DNA of 64,000 nucleotides, taken from NCBI GenBank assembly GCA_028015205.1, contig CM051517.1, forward strand, positions 58,279,455 through 58,343,454. The letters run 5' to 3'. The translations under genes and the position numbers were made by a program. The notes beneath the pieces were generated by a model, which was not told the origin of the DNA, did no database searches, and worked only from the letters and a program-made list of their open reading frames with translations. Positions 35,092-48,800 of the stretch are shown piece by piece. This DNA is from Mytilisepta virgata (lineage: Eukaryota; Mollusca; Bivalvia; Mytilida; Mytilidae). The stretch's first letter is position 1, and each line of letters begins with the position of its first letter.

Positions 35092-35844
35092 CATTCACCA
35101 TACTATAACATAGATTTGCACTCTGTGCAACCCGGCCAAAAAGGGGGAAAAGAAGAAGAATTAAAAATATCCTGGCTCCGAAATTTGACACCAAGAAGAA
35201 GATGTATCCTGTACTGGGTAATGTTTAGAATGTAGTATAAGAAGATTCTTGCAAAAAATTGTGAAAAACGCAATCGTTGATGCTATGAAAAACTCTAGTA
35301 TGAGAGATCACCCAGCCCTTTTCCATTCTGACTTGTTTTTTTTTCAAATTTTAAATTGTTTTGTTCATTTTTTTTTTCTGTATGGTTTTGGCAGGGGCTA
35401 TATCTAATTATTTACGTGTTAAGGGTCACGGAAATTCCATTAGATTACCAAAGTGCTCATAAACAACAAAGAATTTGTTTGCAAATGTTGTGTAGCTTGA
35501 ATGACATTAATATATTTAAATGAATTTCCTATAGACTCTGGCATATTGGATAGATTTATTGTCAACCTTTGCAAGTTTTCTGAAAAAGATAAACACCGCA
35601 GTTTACGTATTCATAAATCAGATGGAAACGTTCCATTTAATTACCCTCTAGATAAAAATTTAATGACCAAAACATTGCTGTCAGCATCCATTTCAACAAG
35701 ACCTATTTCACCCATTATTTCGTCACCGATGTAAACAATTGTCTAACTTTATCTGTGACTGACTGCGCTGGGTTTTTTTATTCTACAATCATCCGGGAAT
35801 ATCACTAGCTGTTTTTATAGTTTTGATCTCAATATTATACAATC

Positions 35845-36450
35845 ATGAACTGTTTAGAATATACCCGACAAAATTATTCCGAACTATTACAACACGCCAT
35901 GTGGTCTTTAGGGAATAATGTACAAAAGAACCTTATATCTAACGGTTCAGACAGTTCAAAGGATCTCTTTCCACGGGACATACGGAATACATGTATCTCT
36001 GGCCTACATGAACCAAAGATGGAATTTCTGGAAGATTTAATATTTTCGGATTCTTTCGATGATATGTATTTATTTCGGCCCTCTTCTCCGATCAGAAATT
36101 ATTGGGATAATGTCCGCCGTGGATCTCTGGAAGAATTTCGGCGAAATGGACAGGAATGCGACATGGACGAACTTGACAACTACCAGGTACAACAAAGATG
36201 TCAGAATGGGACTTGTTATACGTCTGTGACCGCAAAGAAGAACCAGACAAAATTAAAGAAATATTGTGTGTTCTGTAAAAACAATGGAGAATCGCAGTTA
36301 GTTTTTAATAGTCATATCCTTAAAGACTCTAACGGGAAAGTTTTGTGTCCGATTCTGAGGAGGTATACATGCCCGCTTTGTGGTTCTTCGGGAGACAAAG
36401 CACACACAATCAAATACTGTCCAACACAAACAGAAGTTATAAATTCCTAA
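35845..36450 (+). CDS. nanos: Nanos homologue
   Basis: Single exon, 201 aa. Nanos proteins are RNA-binding translational repressors that act with Pumilio and the CCR4-NOT deadenylase in germ cells and stem cells. The C-terminal zinc finger is canonical: C-x2-C-x12-H-x10-C followed by C-x2-C-x7-H-x4-C, with [11 protein letters not shown] at about residue 140 and [20 protein letters not shown] near 190. The N-terminal part (about 1-130) is poorly conserved in the family and shows no clear motif. The ATG at 35845 begins the open frame directly after a stop-rich leader. A TGTATATA Pumilio-type site lies in the 3' region (36712). The frame at 35501-35734 upstream looks like leader, not an exon. 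Identity is very likely; a single exon is usual for nanos in many invertebrates. Confidence 0.93.
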   Translation: MNCLEYTRQNYSELLQHAMWSLGNNVQKNLISNGSDSSKDLFPRDIRNTCISGLHEPKMEFLEDLIFSDSFDDMYLFRPSSPIRNYWDNVRRGSLEEFRRNGQECDMDELDNYQVQQRCQNGTCYTSVTAKKNQTKLKKYCVFCKNNGESQLVFNSHILKDSNGKVLCPILRRYTCPLCGSSGDKAHTIKYCPTQTEVINS

Positions 36451-36711
36451 AAGACGGTGACATACAAGAGATCCGAATTAACTGAATTCAGTGTATTGTA
36501 AAATGTGACGAAAGATAAAACAAGGAACACTGTACAGGATTTTATCAGAGGGAAATTTAATTCTCGTTAAATGAAGACTAGGCTGAGGAAAATTGTTCCA
36601 AATACAAACGGATTATTCTAAACCGAATGCAGTTTACTTACAATATTTTAGTCATTAACTCGGGAAAGCTATATATGATATGTGAAACAGAGATGTGAAG
36701 TTTCAGGAAAT

Positions 36712-36719
36712 TGTATATA
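36712..36719 (+). promoter_or_regulatory. Pumilio-type site in the presumed nanos 3' UTR
   Basis: TGTATATA fits the PUF consensus UGUANAUA and lies 262 nt after the nanos stop codon. Chance occurrence is likely enough in AT-rich DNA that this is only a candidate. Confidence 0.35.
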
Positions 36720-37380
36720 TATTGTAATTTGTTTTATAATTTTTTAGTATTAACTTTGCTACGAAAATTTAACCACATTAAACATGTTTAATACTTTATT
36801 TTATGGTATTTAATTCTTTTAAGTTTTAATTATTAGGGTGAATAGCAGAAAGGATTCATTCCAAAATTTCCTTACATATTTCATATCATGAAATCGACAT
36901 TTGAAAATATTTGAGGCTCTTTTTCTCTTTATGATTTTTATAAAATTTAAATTACATCATTTCAAGTTTGTCTAAATATTTTACAGGAATTAATTATTGA
37001 TTTCATGAAATCAGATCTTTAACACTATTTTGATCCATGTATTTCGAAACATCATACATAAAAAATTGGTAAGCGAAATTTTAAGAAATCAAAAATATTA
37101 GTATTTGTAATTAATGGAATGTGTATTTAAAAATCATAAATATCGAAAATGTAAGAAAATACAAAAATGATAATAAAAAAAGGTTTTTATATGAAATATG
37201 TATAAGGAAATTTTCGGGTCGGTCCTGTATTATGACGGGATATGATTGATTTATTCTTGATACAAATTCCTACATATACATGAAAAAAGACTAAGCAAAA
37301 ACAGAGATTCTAGAATAATTATGTTTTACATTCAAACTTTGAATTACAATTATTAGTAGGATCCTTTTCTTTATCTTTTT

Positions 37381-37419
37381 ATACGACCGCAAAATTTTTG
37401 CGGTCGTATATTGGTATGA

Positions 37420-37456
<37 letters not shown>

Positions 37457-39296
37457 CGTCGTCCGTCGGAGTCTGTAGACATTTGGTTTTCGCACTATAA
37501 ATGTAGTATAAGTTAATAGAAATCTACGAAATTTAAACACAAGGTTTATGACCACAAAAGGAAGGTTGGGATTGTTTTTGGGAGTTTTGGTCCCAAAAGT
37601 TTAAGAATTAGGGGCCAAAAAAGGGTCCAATAAGCATTTTTCTTGGTTTTCGCACAATAAGTCTAGTATAAGTAAATAGAAATCTATGAAATTTTAACAC
37701 AAGGTTTATGATCATTTTTTGGAGTTTTGATCCCAACAGTTTAGGAATTAGGGGCTAAAAAAGGGCCCAAATAAGCATTTTTCTTGGTTTTTGCACAATA
37801 ACTGTAGTATAAATAAATAGAAATCTATGATATTAGCTTGGTGGGCTAAGGAAGGTAATCCAAACACATTCCAAACACATTTAAAGTAAAATATTGTGTA
37901 TGATTCAATTATGTATAAAGAAATGTTGATTGTTTTTGGGGTGATTTATAGCTGTCAATTTATTTTTAGAACTTACTATGAATTAATATTAATTTTAGCC
38001 ATATGTCATTTTTTATTTTAAGACTTCAATGATGTATTTAAATGTTTAATTATGTTTGCAAACTTCATGATAATTTTGAATAGGGATTATGACATTATCT
38101 TGAGGGAAAGATTTTTTTTTTTTTGAAAAAGGGAAAGTGGGGGGGGGGGGGGGGTGTCAAAATTTATGGGGTAAATATTAAATTGGCGGGGGGTGGGGAA
38201 AATTTTTTTCTCATTTCAGATTTGTACAAGTTGGTTCAAATTGGGGTCCAAAATTAAAGATAAAAAAGGGGTAATTTTTTTTTGGGGGGGGGGGGGTGGG
38301 GCATTTATCCACAGCATATTGTATTGCACAAGAAGAAAAAAGTTGAATATAAATTCAAATCATATGACCAATTCTAAGTTTTTTGATTTCACTTATTCTG
38401 TGTCATAAACCTATTATGTATCAAATATTTCAATAAATTTTCAATTGCACAGTATTGTGTAATAGCAAGAAATTGATATGTGTGACCTGTTATCAAAACT
38501 TTATTATTAACAAATTCCATTGGAAATTTGCCAATATCTTTAGTTTAATGAAGTTCGTTGGAAATTTGGAAATATAAAATTTGCTGATGAAGTTTTTTTG
38601 TTTATCTCATCTAAAATGCTTTTAAATTATGTATATTTAAAATTTACCATCCATGACTATGATGTCATTTTCTATTTTAATAAATTATGGTGTATTTAAA
38701 TGGGCTGTTATGGTTGCAAAGTATCAAACGAAAGGGGGGGTGGGGTTTGAAAAAAAATTTAGGGGGGTGGGTAAATGAGAAATTATGGAGGGGGCAATTT
38801 TTTTATCATTTCATATTTCATAAATTAAAAAGGAAATTTCAGATTTCTTTTAGGAAAAAAAGGGGGGGTTACAATAATTTTTTTTTTTTTTTACTTTTTT
38901 TTTGGGAGGGAAGGGGACAATGTGGAACTTCATAGTGTATTGCACAAAAGTTAAAAAAGAGGTAAATTATTTTATTTTTTTTTTTGGGGGGGGGGGGGGG
39001 AATTTTCAATTGCACAGTATTGCACAATAGCAAGAAATCTTCAATACATAGGTCAATGAACTTCATTGGAAATTTGCCAATATAAAATGTGCTGATGAAG
39101 CTTTTTTGGTTATCTCATCTAAACTGCTTTTAAATTATGTATATTTAAAATTTGTCAGCCATTACTATGATGTCATTGTCTATTTTAATACATTTATTGT
39201 GTATTGTATCAAGCTTGAATGTTGTGTTCATAATTGCCCCAACTATTCAGGGTTCGACATCTGCGGTCGTATCTAGCTGCGCCCAGCGGAGCATTT
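37381..39296 (+). mobile_element. Helentron-like non-autonomous element, family B
   Basis: The left end has ATACGACCGCA (37381-37391), immediately mirrored by TGCGGTCGTAT as a hairpin. The right end has TGCGGTCGTAT again (39262-39272), followed by a hairpin GCTGCGCCCAGCGGAGC (39276-39292). This is the pattern of paired subterminal repeats plus 3' stem-loop seen in Helentron-associated elements. Inside are a (GTC)n tract, repeats of about 165 bp (GGTTTTCGCACAATAA, AGAATTAGGGGCCAAAAAA) and two copies of a 600-bp segment with long G runs (38090-38560, 38690-39160). No protein is encoded. Confidence 0.7.
37419..37470. repeat. (GTC)n microsatellite
   Basis: About a dozen GTC units followed by CCGTC variants, inside the family B element. 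It makes the polythreonine open frame on the minus strand. Confidence 0.95.
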
Positions 39297-41935
39297 TATT
39301 TTCTTGGTTCTCAAATCAAATTTTGTAATATATGTCTCTTTCTTGATTTGTCTTTCGTTCGGTTTTCGGGTGATTGATTTTTCAAATTTGAACCATTTTA
39401 GGGGACTATTATGCCGAAGAAACTATGGAAGTACCGTAAGAAAATTTTGCTTAAATATTAATTAAGCCATAATGAGAACTATATGTATCTGTAGATTAGA
39501 ACAATCTTTATTTAAGCATCTATAATAATCGTTATAGGTAATGGACATCTGTTTAGCAATTGACATACGTCATGGAACATATCAGAGTTCTACTTTTATG
39601 ACTGCTTAAATAATATATATAAACTTTGGAAACTCTATTCAAATCAACATTTCTTATCAGTACCCTTTGATTTTTTCCGGCTGTAGCGCCAGATTTCAAC
39701 AATTATGAAATTCCATTTTAACGGCAATTTACATGTGGTCATCAATGTTCTTTGTCATAGATCAAGAAAAAGGACACTTGGTCATAAACCTTTTGATCTC
39801 CAGTCATTAAAAAATGCCTATATGAGTATTATGGGTCTATTATGTTATTGTGTCAAAAATTTATGCTAACAATAAATGAATCATGCAGTATGATGGCATT
39901 TCTGCACTCTTGTGACATTTAATGAGTTTTCTAATTCTATAATTTTGATGAAAATAAAGTTAAACAAACAAACAAATACTTTATTTGCCAATCACGGCGC
40001 CCAAAATGAGCAGAAAAATTACAATCTTAATTTTCAAACATAATATAAAAATAAAATAAATAAAGATTAAACAAAGTATAACATGAATAGTTTTGATTTA
40101 ATTTATTAAAGTAAATGAAATAAGTTATTTGTAATATATAACAAGAAAAATAAATGGAAATGGTGAGCTGTCAAAAGGGGCATAAAACGACTAAAATGTA
40201 TGAAATACACAAGTCGAACAAAACCAAATATAAAATAGTGAAAAAACAACAACAAAATAAAAAGTTAAAAATACCTAACATTTCGACCAATATGGTCTTG
40301 ATCACGAGCATGTAAAAAATAAAAATATTACTATTATTATTATTATTTTATTTTTTCATGCTCGTAAGAGACAGGTTAGGAGTCATTCATAATTGTCTAC
40401 ATATTTTCACGAGTTTCGAAACGTACTCTGTAGGGGGAGGGGGTTTCAAATTCGACAGTTTTAGCGTACGCAAAATCATTGATAGAGAATACATGCTAAA
40501 TTCATGATGTTGACAGCAAACGGGAAGTTACTGAGCATGCTAACATATACTCTGGCTATTTTACGGGGCTGCGGTCTTGCGAACAATTCTTTTGAATTAT
40601 TCGAAACTTTAATAAATTCAGCTCAAATAAAAATTTTCAAAAAAGTTTTTTCTACGATTATAAGTATCAATTCCCATTTATTTAATATCGAGAAATACAT
40701 GTATATCTTCAATTGACTTCAAAACTAGCCATTCTTAAATTTGAACAAATCTTATTTTATTTTCTCAAAACATTTATAGGCCATATGTCTATACTCTTTG
40801 TTTTATGAAGAATTTTAAAAAGATTATAAGGCTATATTGAAGACGATCAAGTTATCATTTAATTCATTCTCAAATGTGACATCTAACAAGTGGTTACTTC
40901 ATTATTTATTGTGAACTGTAAGATAACCCTGTCAACTGTGTTGTATATACTACCAGCCTCAGTAACAGTAAAACTTCAAAACCATTAAAACTGAGTGTTT
41001 GAAACTTTGTATTTATCATATCTATGTAATATAAAATGGAGGACTTGTTAAATACATATTCAATACTTAACTTACAAAATGTATATTAGTGATCTATTAA
41101 AGCGATATATTTGATTTGCTCTTTTTGATTTCTCTAAAATTAAATAATTAAAAATAAAACTAAAGGTGTATACATAACCTATATAGCTCGCAGCCCAGAG
41201 ATACTTTCGGCACATGCATTTTCAATGGATGTAACGATGTCTGCAGATCCTCTTTCCGATAAATGAGTGGTAATTGTTCACAACAACAATGTTAAAATGT
41301 TGATGCACACTTTTTAAGGGAGGTGGGGGAGGGGGGGGGGGGGTAAAAAAAGAGTGAAATTTGTAATCTTGTTAAAAATGTTGACAATTATGAATGATCC
41401 CTTAAAGAAGAAACGAAATCATTAAAACAAAAATTCTCTGGTCTTAAATTCACTTATATGTATGTGGTATTGATTTTAAAGATTTTATCGGTTATGTTCT
41501 GCAAAATCTCTTTTTTCTGTTGTATATCCTTATGTTACACAAATGAGCTCCTATATTTTGGGTTTGATATTTTGATATCATAAAAATTGTGTGGATGATT
41601 GAACAGATTTAAACAAATGTTCACTTAAAATATCGGGTTACAGCTGAAATTCGAAACGTTGCATGCATTCGAATTTTGATAAAAGTAAGCTAAATTGAAA
41701 TAATAAAATGTTTACGGGTATTTCTAAAATTAGGCCAAGTGTTGTCTTCATTATTTTGATAACGCCTCACGTACCATTGTCGTTCCTTACAATGACATTC
41801 AATTTTCTATATTTTTTTCTTCATTTTTTTTACAATATTGAATTTTGGTGTACCAACTGCCCTTTTCTGGCATAATTTAAATGGATTTTCCTATCATATA
41901 TCCTATATCCGTTATAAGCAATACATACACACATG
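39297..41935. other. Intergenic DNA, no gene recognised
   Basis: It contains a dispersed repeat at 39720-39793 (GTGGTCATCAATGTTCTTTG plus AAAAGGACACTTGG) that recurs at 50766-50845, a G run at about 41330, and short frames without motifs. Confidence 0.4.
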
Positions 41936-41992
41936 TACTAAAAGGTGGAGTGGAGTGGAGTGGAGTGGTGGAGTGTTGGAGTGGAGTCATGG
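41936..41992 (+). repeat. (GGAGT)n minisatellite in a dispersed element
   Basis: ACATGTACTAAAAGGTGGAG starts a run of GGAGT units. The same start and run occur inverted at 50115-50200, so the minisatellite moved or spread with flanking sequence, not by slippage alone. Confidence 0.8.
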
Positions 41993-42787
41993 AGTGAAAT
42001 ACTTAACATATCCAACAATCAATATTTGATTTTTCATCAAAGTTGGACAATATTTTGGGTAGCATTTTATGACAGCTTAGTTGGAGGTGGGATTATAATG
42101 TCTATCGTGTAATTTTCTGTACTGTCCTGAATTGTAGTGTATTTTTAATAAGAAGGCGGAAGCAAAGGCCCAGTAACCTATGCAGTTAAAATTGATTTTG
42201 GACGAGCTCACAAAACTTCTATTTAAAGTATACATAGTGCTTATGTTAATTTCCAAATTGTGGTAGGTTTAGTCCCTTGTTAAAAAATGTATGTCTTATT
42301 CCCGGCAAAATATGTTAGAATCAAACAGAGGCTAAAAAATCATCTTGTGATAAAAATATTAAAATTATTAATATTTTTATTAACAATGGACTATGATAAT
42401 ATAAAATTAAATTGTCAATCAACATTTTCACTTAGATTTTATCTTACATGGTAATTTAATGACTGTACTATTTAAAATAGTTTGTTTCTTCCAATTAAAA
42501 ATAGATGAGGAAAATGTATCTAGCCACCATCGCTTGTCCATAGAACCCATAAAACTGTCATTACTATAATCTCAGAAACTAAATAACTTAAATAGATGAG
42601 AAATGTTGTTGGTTTTGATTAATTTGATAAAATAAACAGATGTTAAATCAGTACAAACCACACACTATATAGGTTCTGCATATTATGAAAACAAGACTGA
42701 AAAGCATAAATAAATTAATATATACATGTATATATATTTAGATATACCGTAAGATATAAGTATATAAAGAAAACATTTTCAACAAAT

Positions 42788-42793
42788 TTTATT
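42788..42793 (-). promoter_or_regulatory. Poly(A) signal of the MULE transposase gene
   Basis: AATAAA on the minus strand, 35 nt after the stop codon at 42828, a normal distance for a short 3' UTR. Confidence 0.55.
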
Positions 42794-42827
42794 GTAAAAT
42801 TAAAGCTTTATCTATTGTCCTGAACAT

Positions 42828-45800
42828 TTAACGTTGAATTCTTAGCGATTCTAGTAAAAGCAAATGCTCATCTGATAAACTTTGCTTTATTTCGTTATGG
42901 ATTAAAACATCTTTGAATTCAAACTGAGGATCCTTTTTTCTTGCACAGTCAACATTTAAATGAAAATATGTGTTTTGCAGAGAAACAGATTGTTTCAAGA
43001 TTTTAGATCTTGGACTTAAATACATTCTATGACCATATCTTTTTAACACAAGATCATTCGGAACATTTCTATGCTTATCTGAAAATGATTGTCCACAGCC
43101 ATAACATTTTCTTATTATTCCAGCTATGAAAGTAAGATGGAATGGTTGTTTATTTAAATCAAGTCTTTGAACTTCAGTGTCTTGTCTATACTCATTCACC
43201 TCTAATGACTGTTTGTTAGCAGAGCCCTTCCTTTTTTGTGTCGCACTTGATGCCTTTTTTCCTCTTGTTTTAGACAAACCAAAGTTAGATATTTTCGTAA
43301 CCGTAACCCTGTTCTTTTTTAATTTATATTTTGCTAAGTAGTCCCTCAGGCCGCCACGACTTTCGGCCAAAGCAAGTGTGTGCTCACAAATGGAATATGC
43401 ATTAAATCTGAAACACACTTTTTCACATTTGATATTCCAACTTTTGAAATTAACTGCTACCTCCTTAGCTTTTTTCGATTTATTATCAGCCACATAGAAA
43501 ATGTCTGTACAACCAGGGGATTGGATTATGTTGCCTTTTTTTGTTGAAATTTGTGAGGCATCATTAAAAATATCCACGAGAATTCGGTATGGTATATTGT
43601 CTATATTACTATCAGATGCTGACATTGACAGTATGTTTTCCTTCTCCCTGGTATCATCCCCGGATACTCTTGAGGTTAATTGAGCCTGTAGCAGTCTGAA
43701 AGATATAAATAGGAGAATATTTAAGAATCAAAAGATATCTAAAATTGATAATAAATATTGAAAATTGAAAACAGTTATATCTTTAGTAATATTGCATTCA
43801 TGGAGTTATTCCTGGACATCTTTAACAATTTTTACATCAAAATTATTTTAAATTTCACATCTTATCTGATATCAGCAGTAGTTTTAGACAGCTGTATAAC
43901 AAAACAAAATAAACCTACATATTCATTTCATAGAAACCAGCTTTCTGTTTCATTTGTGTAACCAATTGATAAACACGTGAACCTATATTGTTTTTGTTGA
44001 CTTCTATCTATATTGTGTCTGCATCTTATAGGTATCCCAGTTATATAGCACATATGAAATATTCTCTGAGCTTGAATTTTACTTTACATAATTATGAAGT
44101 CTTAATTGTAATTATGGATTCCCCCATTTTCAATTGTTTCTTTTTTTTTTTACATATTGGATTCTTTGGGGTTTTCATAGCAAAACAAGGAGTTTGAAAG
44201 AGGACAGATATCCTTTTGTGTAAAAATTCAAACTAATCAAATATTGGTTGATGATATTTTGCTTTCAGTTAATTTATTTAGGAATCAATTGCAAAATATT
44301 ACTCACTTTTTAAAAACTGCTTCTCTCTGTGTTGACGTTTTTCTCCAATAAAGATTTTCCTCTATTTTTAAGTGACTGTATTCCGGTTTTAAGGTATATT
44401 CCCCCTTACCAATCAGTGCAAGTTTTATTTCATTTTCTTGCTGCTTCACTTTTACTTCCATTTTCTTGGCAAAATCAAATGCATCACATTTCGACGTTAA
44501 ATCTTCCTTTATTACTTTATTTATACATTCGTTTGGATTCTGTGTGTTTTTTTTGGGGGGGAAACCTAGACCACATATACTTCTCAGTCCTGGACTCATG
44601 CTGTTTCGTATTGTATCAGCTTTGTATTCAACAAAATATTCCAAAAAATCATTTCCTTTTGTGTGTCTTTCTTTCCAATTTGCAGATAAATTGTTTAAAT
44701 TGGAAGTGAATTCTTCTGCCGACAATGAGTCAACTAAACCTGGAATTTTAATATCTTCTTCTACATAACCGAATATATCATTAATATATTCTTTCTTTAG
44801 TTTCCCGGATATCCCTAATTTGACAAGTTTTCGTTCAATGTTATCAAACATGTGAATGTCACATAATAGATGTTTACTGTTGGGAAAACAAGCCTGAAAT
44901 GCACTTGATAAGTTTACATCTCCGTCAGTTCCAAACACTTTGAGGTCAATAAGTTTTGGAGACTCTTGTAAAAGAGTAGATGGTAATTTGAAATAACTGT
45001 CAAATGATTTGCGCTGATGAATCAACATAGGACCTATCATTACTGGTTCAGTGTCAAACCTATTCAGTAACATTTGATGTCTGTAAACTGAAACCGTCAC
45101 GTAATAATTTCCTATATTAAAAGTTGTATCTACTCCTAATACACAAAAATTTTTATTTTGTGTACAAAATTTTCCAATTTCAGTAAGTTGTCTGTCGGAT
45201 CCCAAAAACATACTAAATTCGGGTGCCGTTCTGACGTCTCTCACAAACTGTGACATATTTTTTCCTTGTTCTTTAGCAAGGTCTGTACATTCTACCACAG
45301 GGTCAATGAATTTACAATTGTTATTGTTCACATTATATATTTGTTTTCTATTTCTTGGGATCGAGGAGGACCCTTTCACATGCTCAAGTCCACCTTGTTC
45401 GGAAATGATGTTACTAAATATTTCTTTGGGTTTGGTTTTATTCTCTCTAAATTCCTTGATCTTCGCAAAAGTTGAATGAGATGTTCTTTGATATGGATTT
45501 TTAGCTTTTGTTGAGTTACCGTGTGGCTCTATCTTAGTGGGCCCTGTAAAACTGTCAAAATAGTACTGGACAAACATTTCATTGAATATCACACCACTTC
45601 TAGGATCCTCCATGTGTATGACTATGCGATGCAAATGCTGATTAGATTTATTGACACATTTACGCCTTACAACTTTCATTGTTGTTTCTGTTGTTTTGTC
45701 GTCATTAACATATACAAAATCTCCACTCTCTTCTACGTTAATAAATTTGGTTTCTTTGCCTGTTTGATGCCATACACCCATTCCATCACATAAGCAATTT

Positions 45801-48800
45801 TTCCAGTGTCCAGTATGTCTAATACTATAAATAAATGAAACATTTTGGTCAATATAGTTAGGAACTGATCTTGCTAGGTACTTTTTGCCTCCAGACTCCA
45901 GCAAAATACCAACGATATACCTTGTTTTAACTCCGTCTTTGAAATCGCTAAATATAGGCAGGAGAGGTTCGTCATGGTAAAAAGTTTCTTCTATGTTCGT
46001 TGTATATTTCGTTTCAATTTTCCTTTTTGGAGATGCCAAAGATGGCAAGGAAGTTTCGGAAGACGAAGGAGAAGGAGATTCTCTAAAACTAAAGGAAAGC
46101 TCCCTTTTAACTTCTGATAATTCTTCATTGTACTCAACATCAGATGATATACCGATGGGACTAGATGTTATCTCAATAACTTCAAACTCTCCCTAGCTTT
46201 GGCTTTTTCACTTTTATTGGCGAGGATTTAGACTTTGGGGATCGCCTCTTTCTTGGTGTCACTGTTGTAGCAGGTTTATCTACAATATTCCTATAGGTGA
46301 ACTTTTTATATTCTGGCTTGATAACACTTTCACCACAACAAAAGATATCTGCATCAGTGAAGCTGTCATCTAAAATTGTAAAACAAAATTTTAAAAATAA
46401 ATTTTATAATGTGTTATTTGCATTTTTTTTTTTAATTTTGGACGAAATAATTCTAAATGGATATTAATTTTTGTGATTGCCAGATTATTTAGATAAGATT
46501 TAGTTAACCTACAGAAAGTGGAAGATAAATGTGCAAGGGAGTGGAAACATTGATCTTTCAACAAAAAAGGGCATCGATCCTGGCCTTTCTTTTGGAGTAT
46601 GGAACCTTGTGGTACAATTTTATAGAGACCCATACACTTATACTCAAGTTATTTACCTGAAACCTAATGTCTTCAGACAATGATGACATCGCCATACTAT
46701 TGTATAAAGAGGCTGCAAATTTTTTGAGGTCATATTAAAACAGTCATTCTCAAATATTAGGAACCCAACTATATGGACCAATTCTGAGTTATTATAATTT
46801 ATATAATTCAATCAAGACACAGTTGATACATCATGACATTATATGACCTTAAAAATGAAGAAAACTTATTAATTTTATTTAAATTTAACAGTGATGGTTA
46901 AAATATTTTCTTGCTTCTTGATCACTTTTTCAATTACCAATTACCAATCATTAGTAATTTGGTATTCCCTTCCCTATTTATTCATATTGTTCAATCCCAA
47001 GAAATAGAATACAAAAGCAATTGACATATTGTTTTTTTAAATTTTATTAGGTAGTACAGATGTGAAGTTAAAAATATGAACATGTATTCCATTAAACTAG
47101 TTAATAAAACAGTGATTCCTATTTCCACACTAAGGCAGTGATAATTTATCAATCTAATGACAGAAAAATAGAAGCAATAAAGATTTCATTCCAAATCCAT
47201 AAAAAAGCTATAAAACATCTTCTGAAAATGTTTCTGCATCTGTTGAATGTCTATTTATTTACTCATGATATATATATGTCTCAATTATTAACAAACTAAT
47301 CAGTCTTTAAAAAACAGACATTTTTAATTGTCAATGATCAAGAAATTAAGAAAAAAATAATTATAGAACCCCTCAAATTACCAGGAACAATACAAACTAG
47401 TCGATAGTCTATCAAATATATGGGCAGAGGAAATAGAAATATGCAGCAAACAATCATTTCCTTTGAGAAGAGCTTACCAAATTATAAACCCACAAAATAA
47501 GTATGAACCTAAAATAAAATATGTGGACAATGGCCTTGAATGGGAGAAATATTCTGATAGTGTTTCATCAAATTATGAAAAGTGGTAAAGGTGGAGTTGC
47601 TGATACAAAATGGTTACCCCCTCAAAGGCAATGCCAAAGTTCATGTTCTGGAAAAAGAAACCCTAAAAATGATTTTAATGGAACAAATACAATAGGATGG
47701 GTTAGAATCTGAGAGTTTAATTTTATTATGAAAAGTGGTTAATGAGGAGTTGCGTATTCAAAAGGTGTATATACTGTAGTGGACAGACGGACAGACGAAT
47801 GAACGGACAAAGTGACAAACGCATAAATGTATGGACAGGGGTATAATTATTCATAACACGTATGTAAATAAGATGTAGTCCTCTCATTAACGCCACTCGG
47901 ATATGAAAAGACTACAAAATCAAATATTTCATTGTTCCAATCAAGGTCCCACAGGGGTCATTTACAGTTAAGAATTATAATCAGTGATGACAACATAAGC
48001 AACAAACATGAGAATTGGACAGCATATACTGTGATATCTATCATAATAGGCATATTCCAAATATTTGAAATGATAACTTTATAGAGGAGTTATGATGTCA
48101 AAAATACTAAATATTAACACTTTTTGTTGTTTTCAATGCCACATGTTTGCATTGTTTTTGTCTATTATTTTTGTAATTTTTATGTTTCTTCTTTAGTAAC
48201 TATCCTATTGTTTTGATTTTTAACTTATAGAATTCTTATAAAGATAGCAATTATAATAAGAATACATTTTAAATATTCTAAATTTTTTTTCCTTTATTAT
48301 TTCTATGTTCAGTGCACCTCATGTTCATATCAGCCTATTATACTTTAAGAGGCAGGCTTGAGCAGCCCCGAAATACTAAATTACATGTATACTAGGTCTG
48401 GAGAATGGACAAGCATTGTAAGTAAATTTCATAAAGTATGGGTGCGGCAGACTAAAGTTAGGGAACAGAAACCAGTTTTGGGACGTATGTAGATGGACAA
48501 AGATACCCTCCCCCTTTTCGTCTTGAGGGATGGGCATCAAAACATTACGCATATGATGAAACAACAAATGTTCAATTCATCATATTTTCATCTTTTTTTA
48601 TAATTATTGTGTAAAGTTAGTTAAGCCAATCTGATAATTCAATCTTGAGATAATTTCCAGATTCAGAAAAGTGAAACTGCTTACTGTACACATAAATCCT
48701 CTCTCATCCATTAAACCAATGTAAGGCATTTGCTCCTTTGTGCCTCTTGTTTTGTAACAAGTGGGACCACAACCCTAACCTCCATTTAAAGGCAAGTGTA

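Noticed and set aside
34866..35194. Gly/Arg/Ala-rich minus-strand frames (RAGGRAGG)
   Set aside because: Produced by the (CCCG)n microsatellite and the adjacent tandem duplication.
35501..35734. 77-aa frame upstream of nanos as a separate gene or extra exon
   Set aside because: No domain or matching splice sites; nanos has its own ATG and an intact single exon.
37291..37482. Polythreonine frame on the minus strand
   Set aside because: Translation of the (GTC)n microsatellite in the family B element.
43626..44302. Gap between the two transposase frames taken as a stop-broken gene
   Set aside because: AAAAA|GTGAGT and TTTCAG borders join the frames in phase, so it is an intron.
44329..46196. 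Plus-strand frames of 60-126 aa
   Set aside because: Antisense shadows of the MULE transposase exon, which has catalytic motifs on the minus strand.
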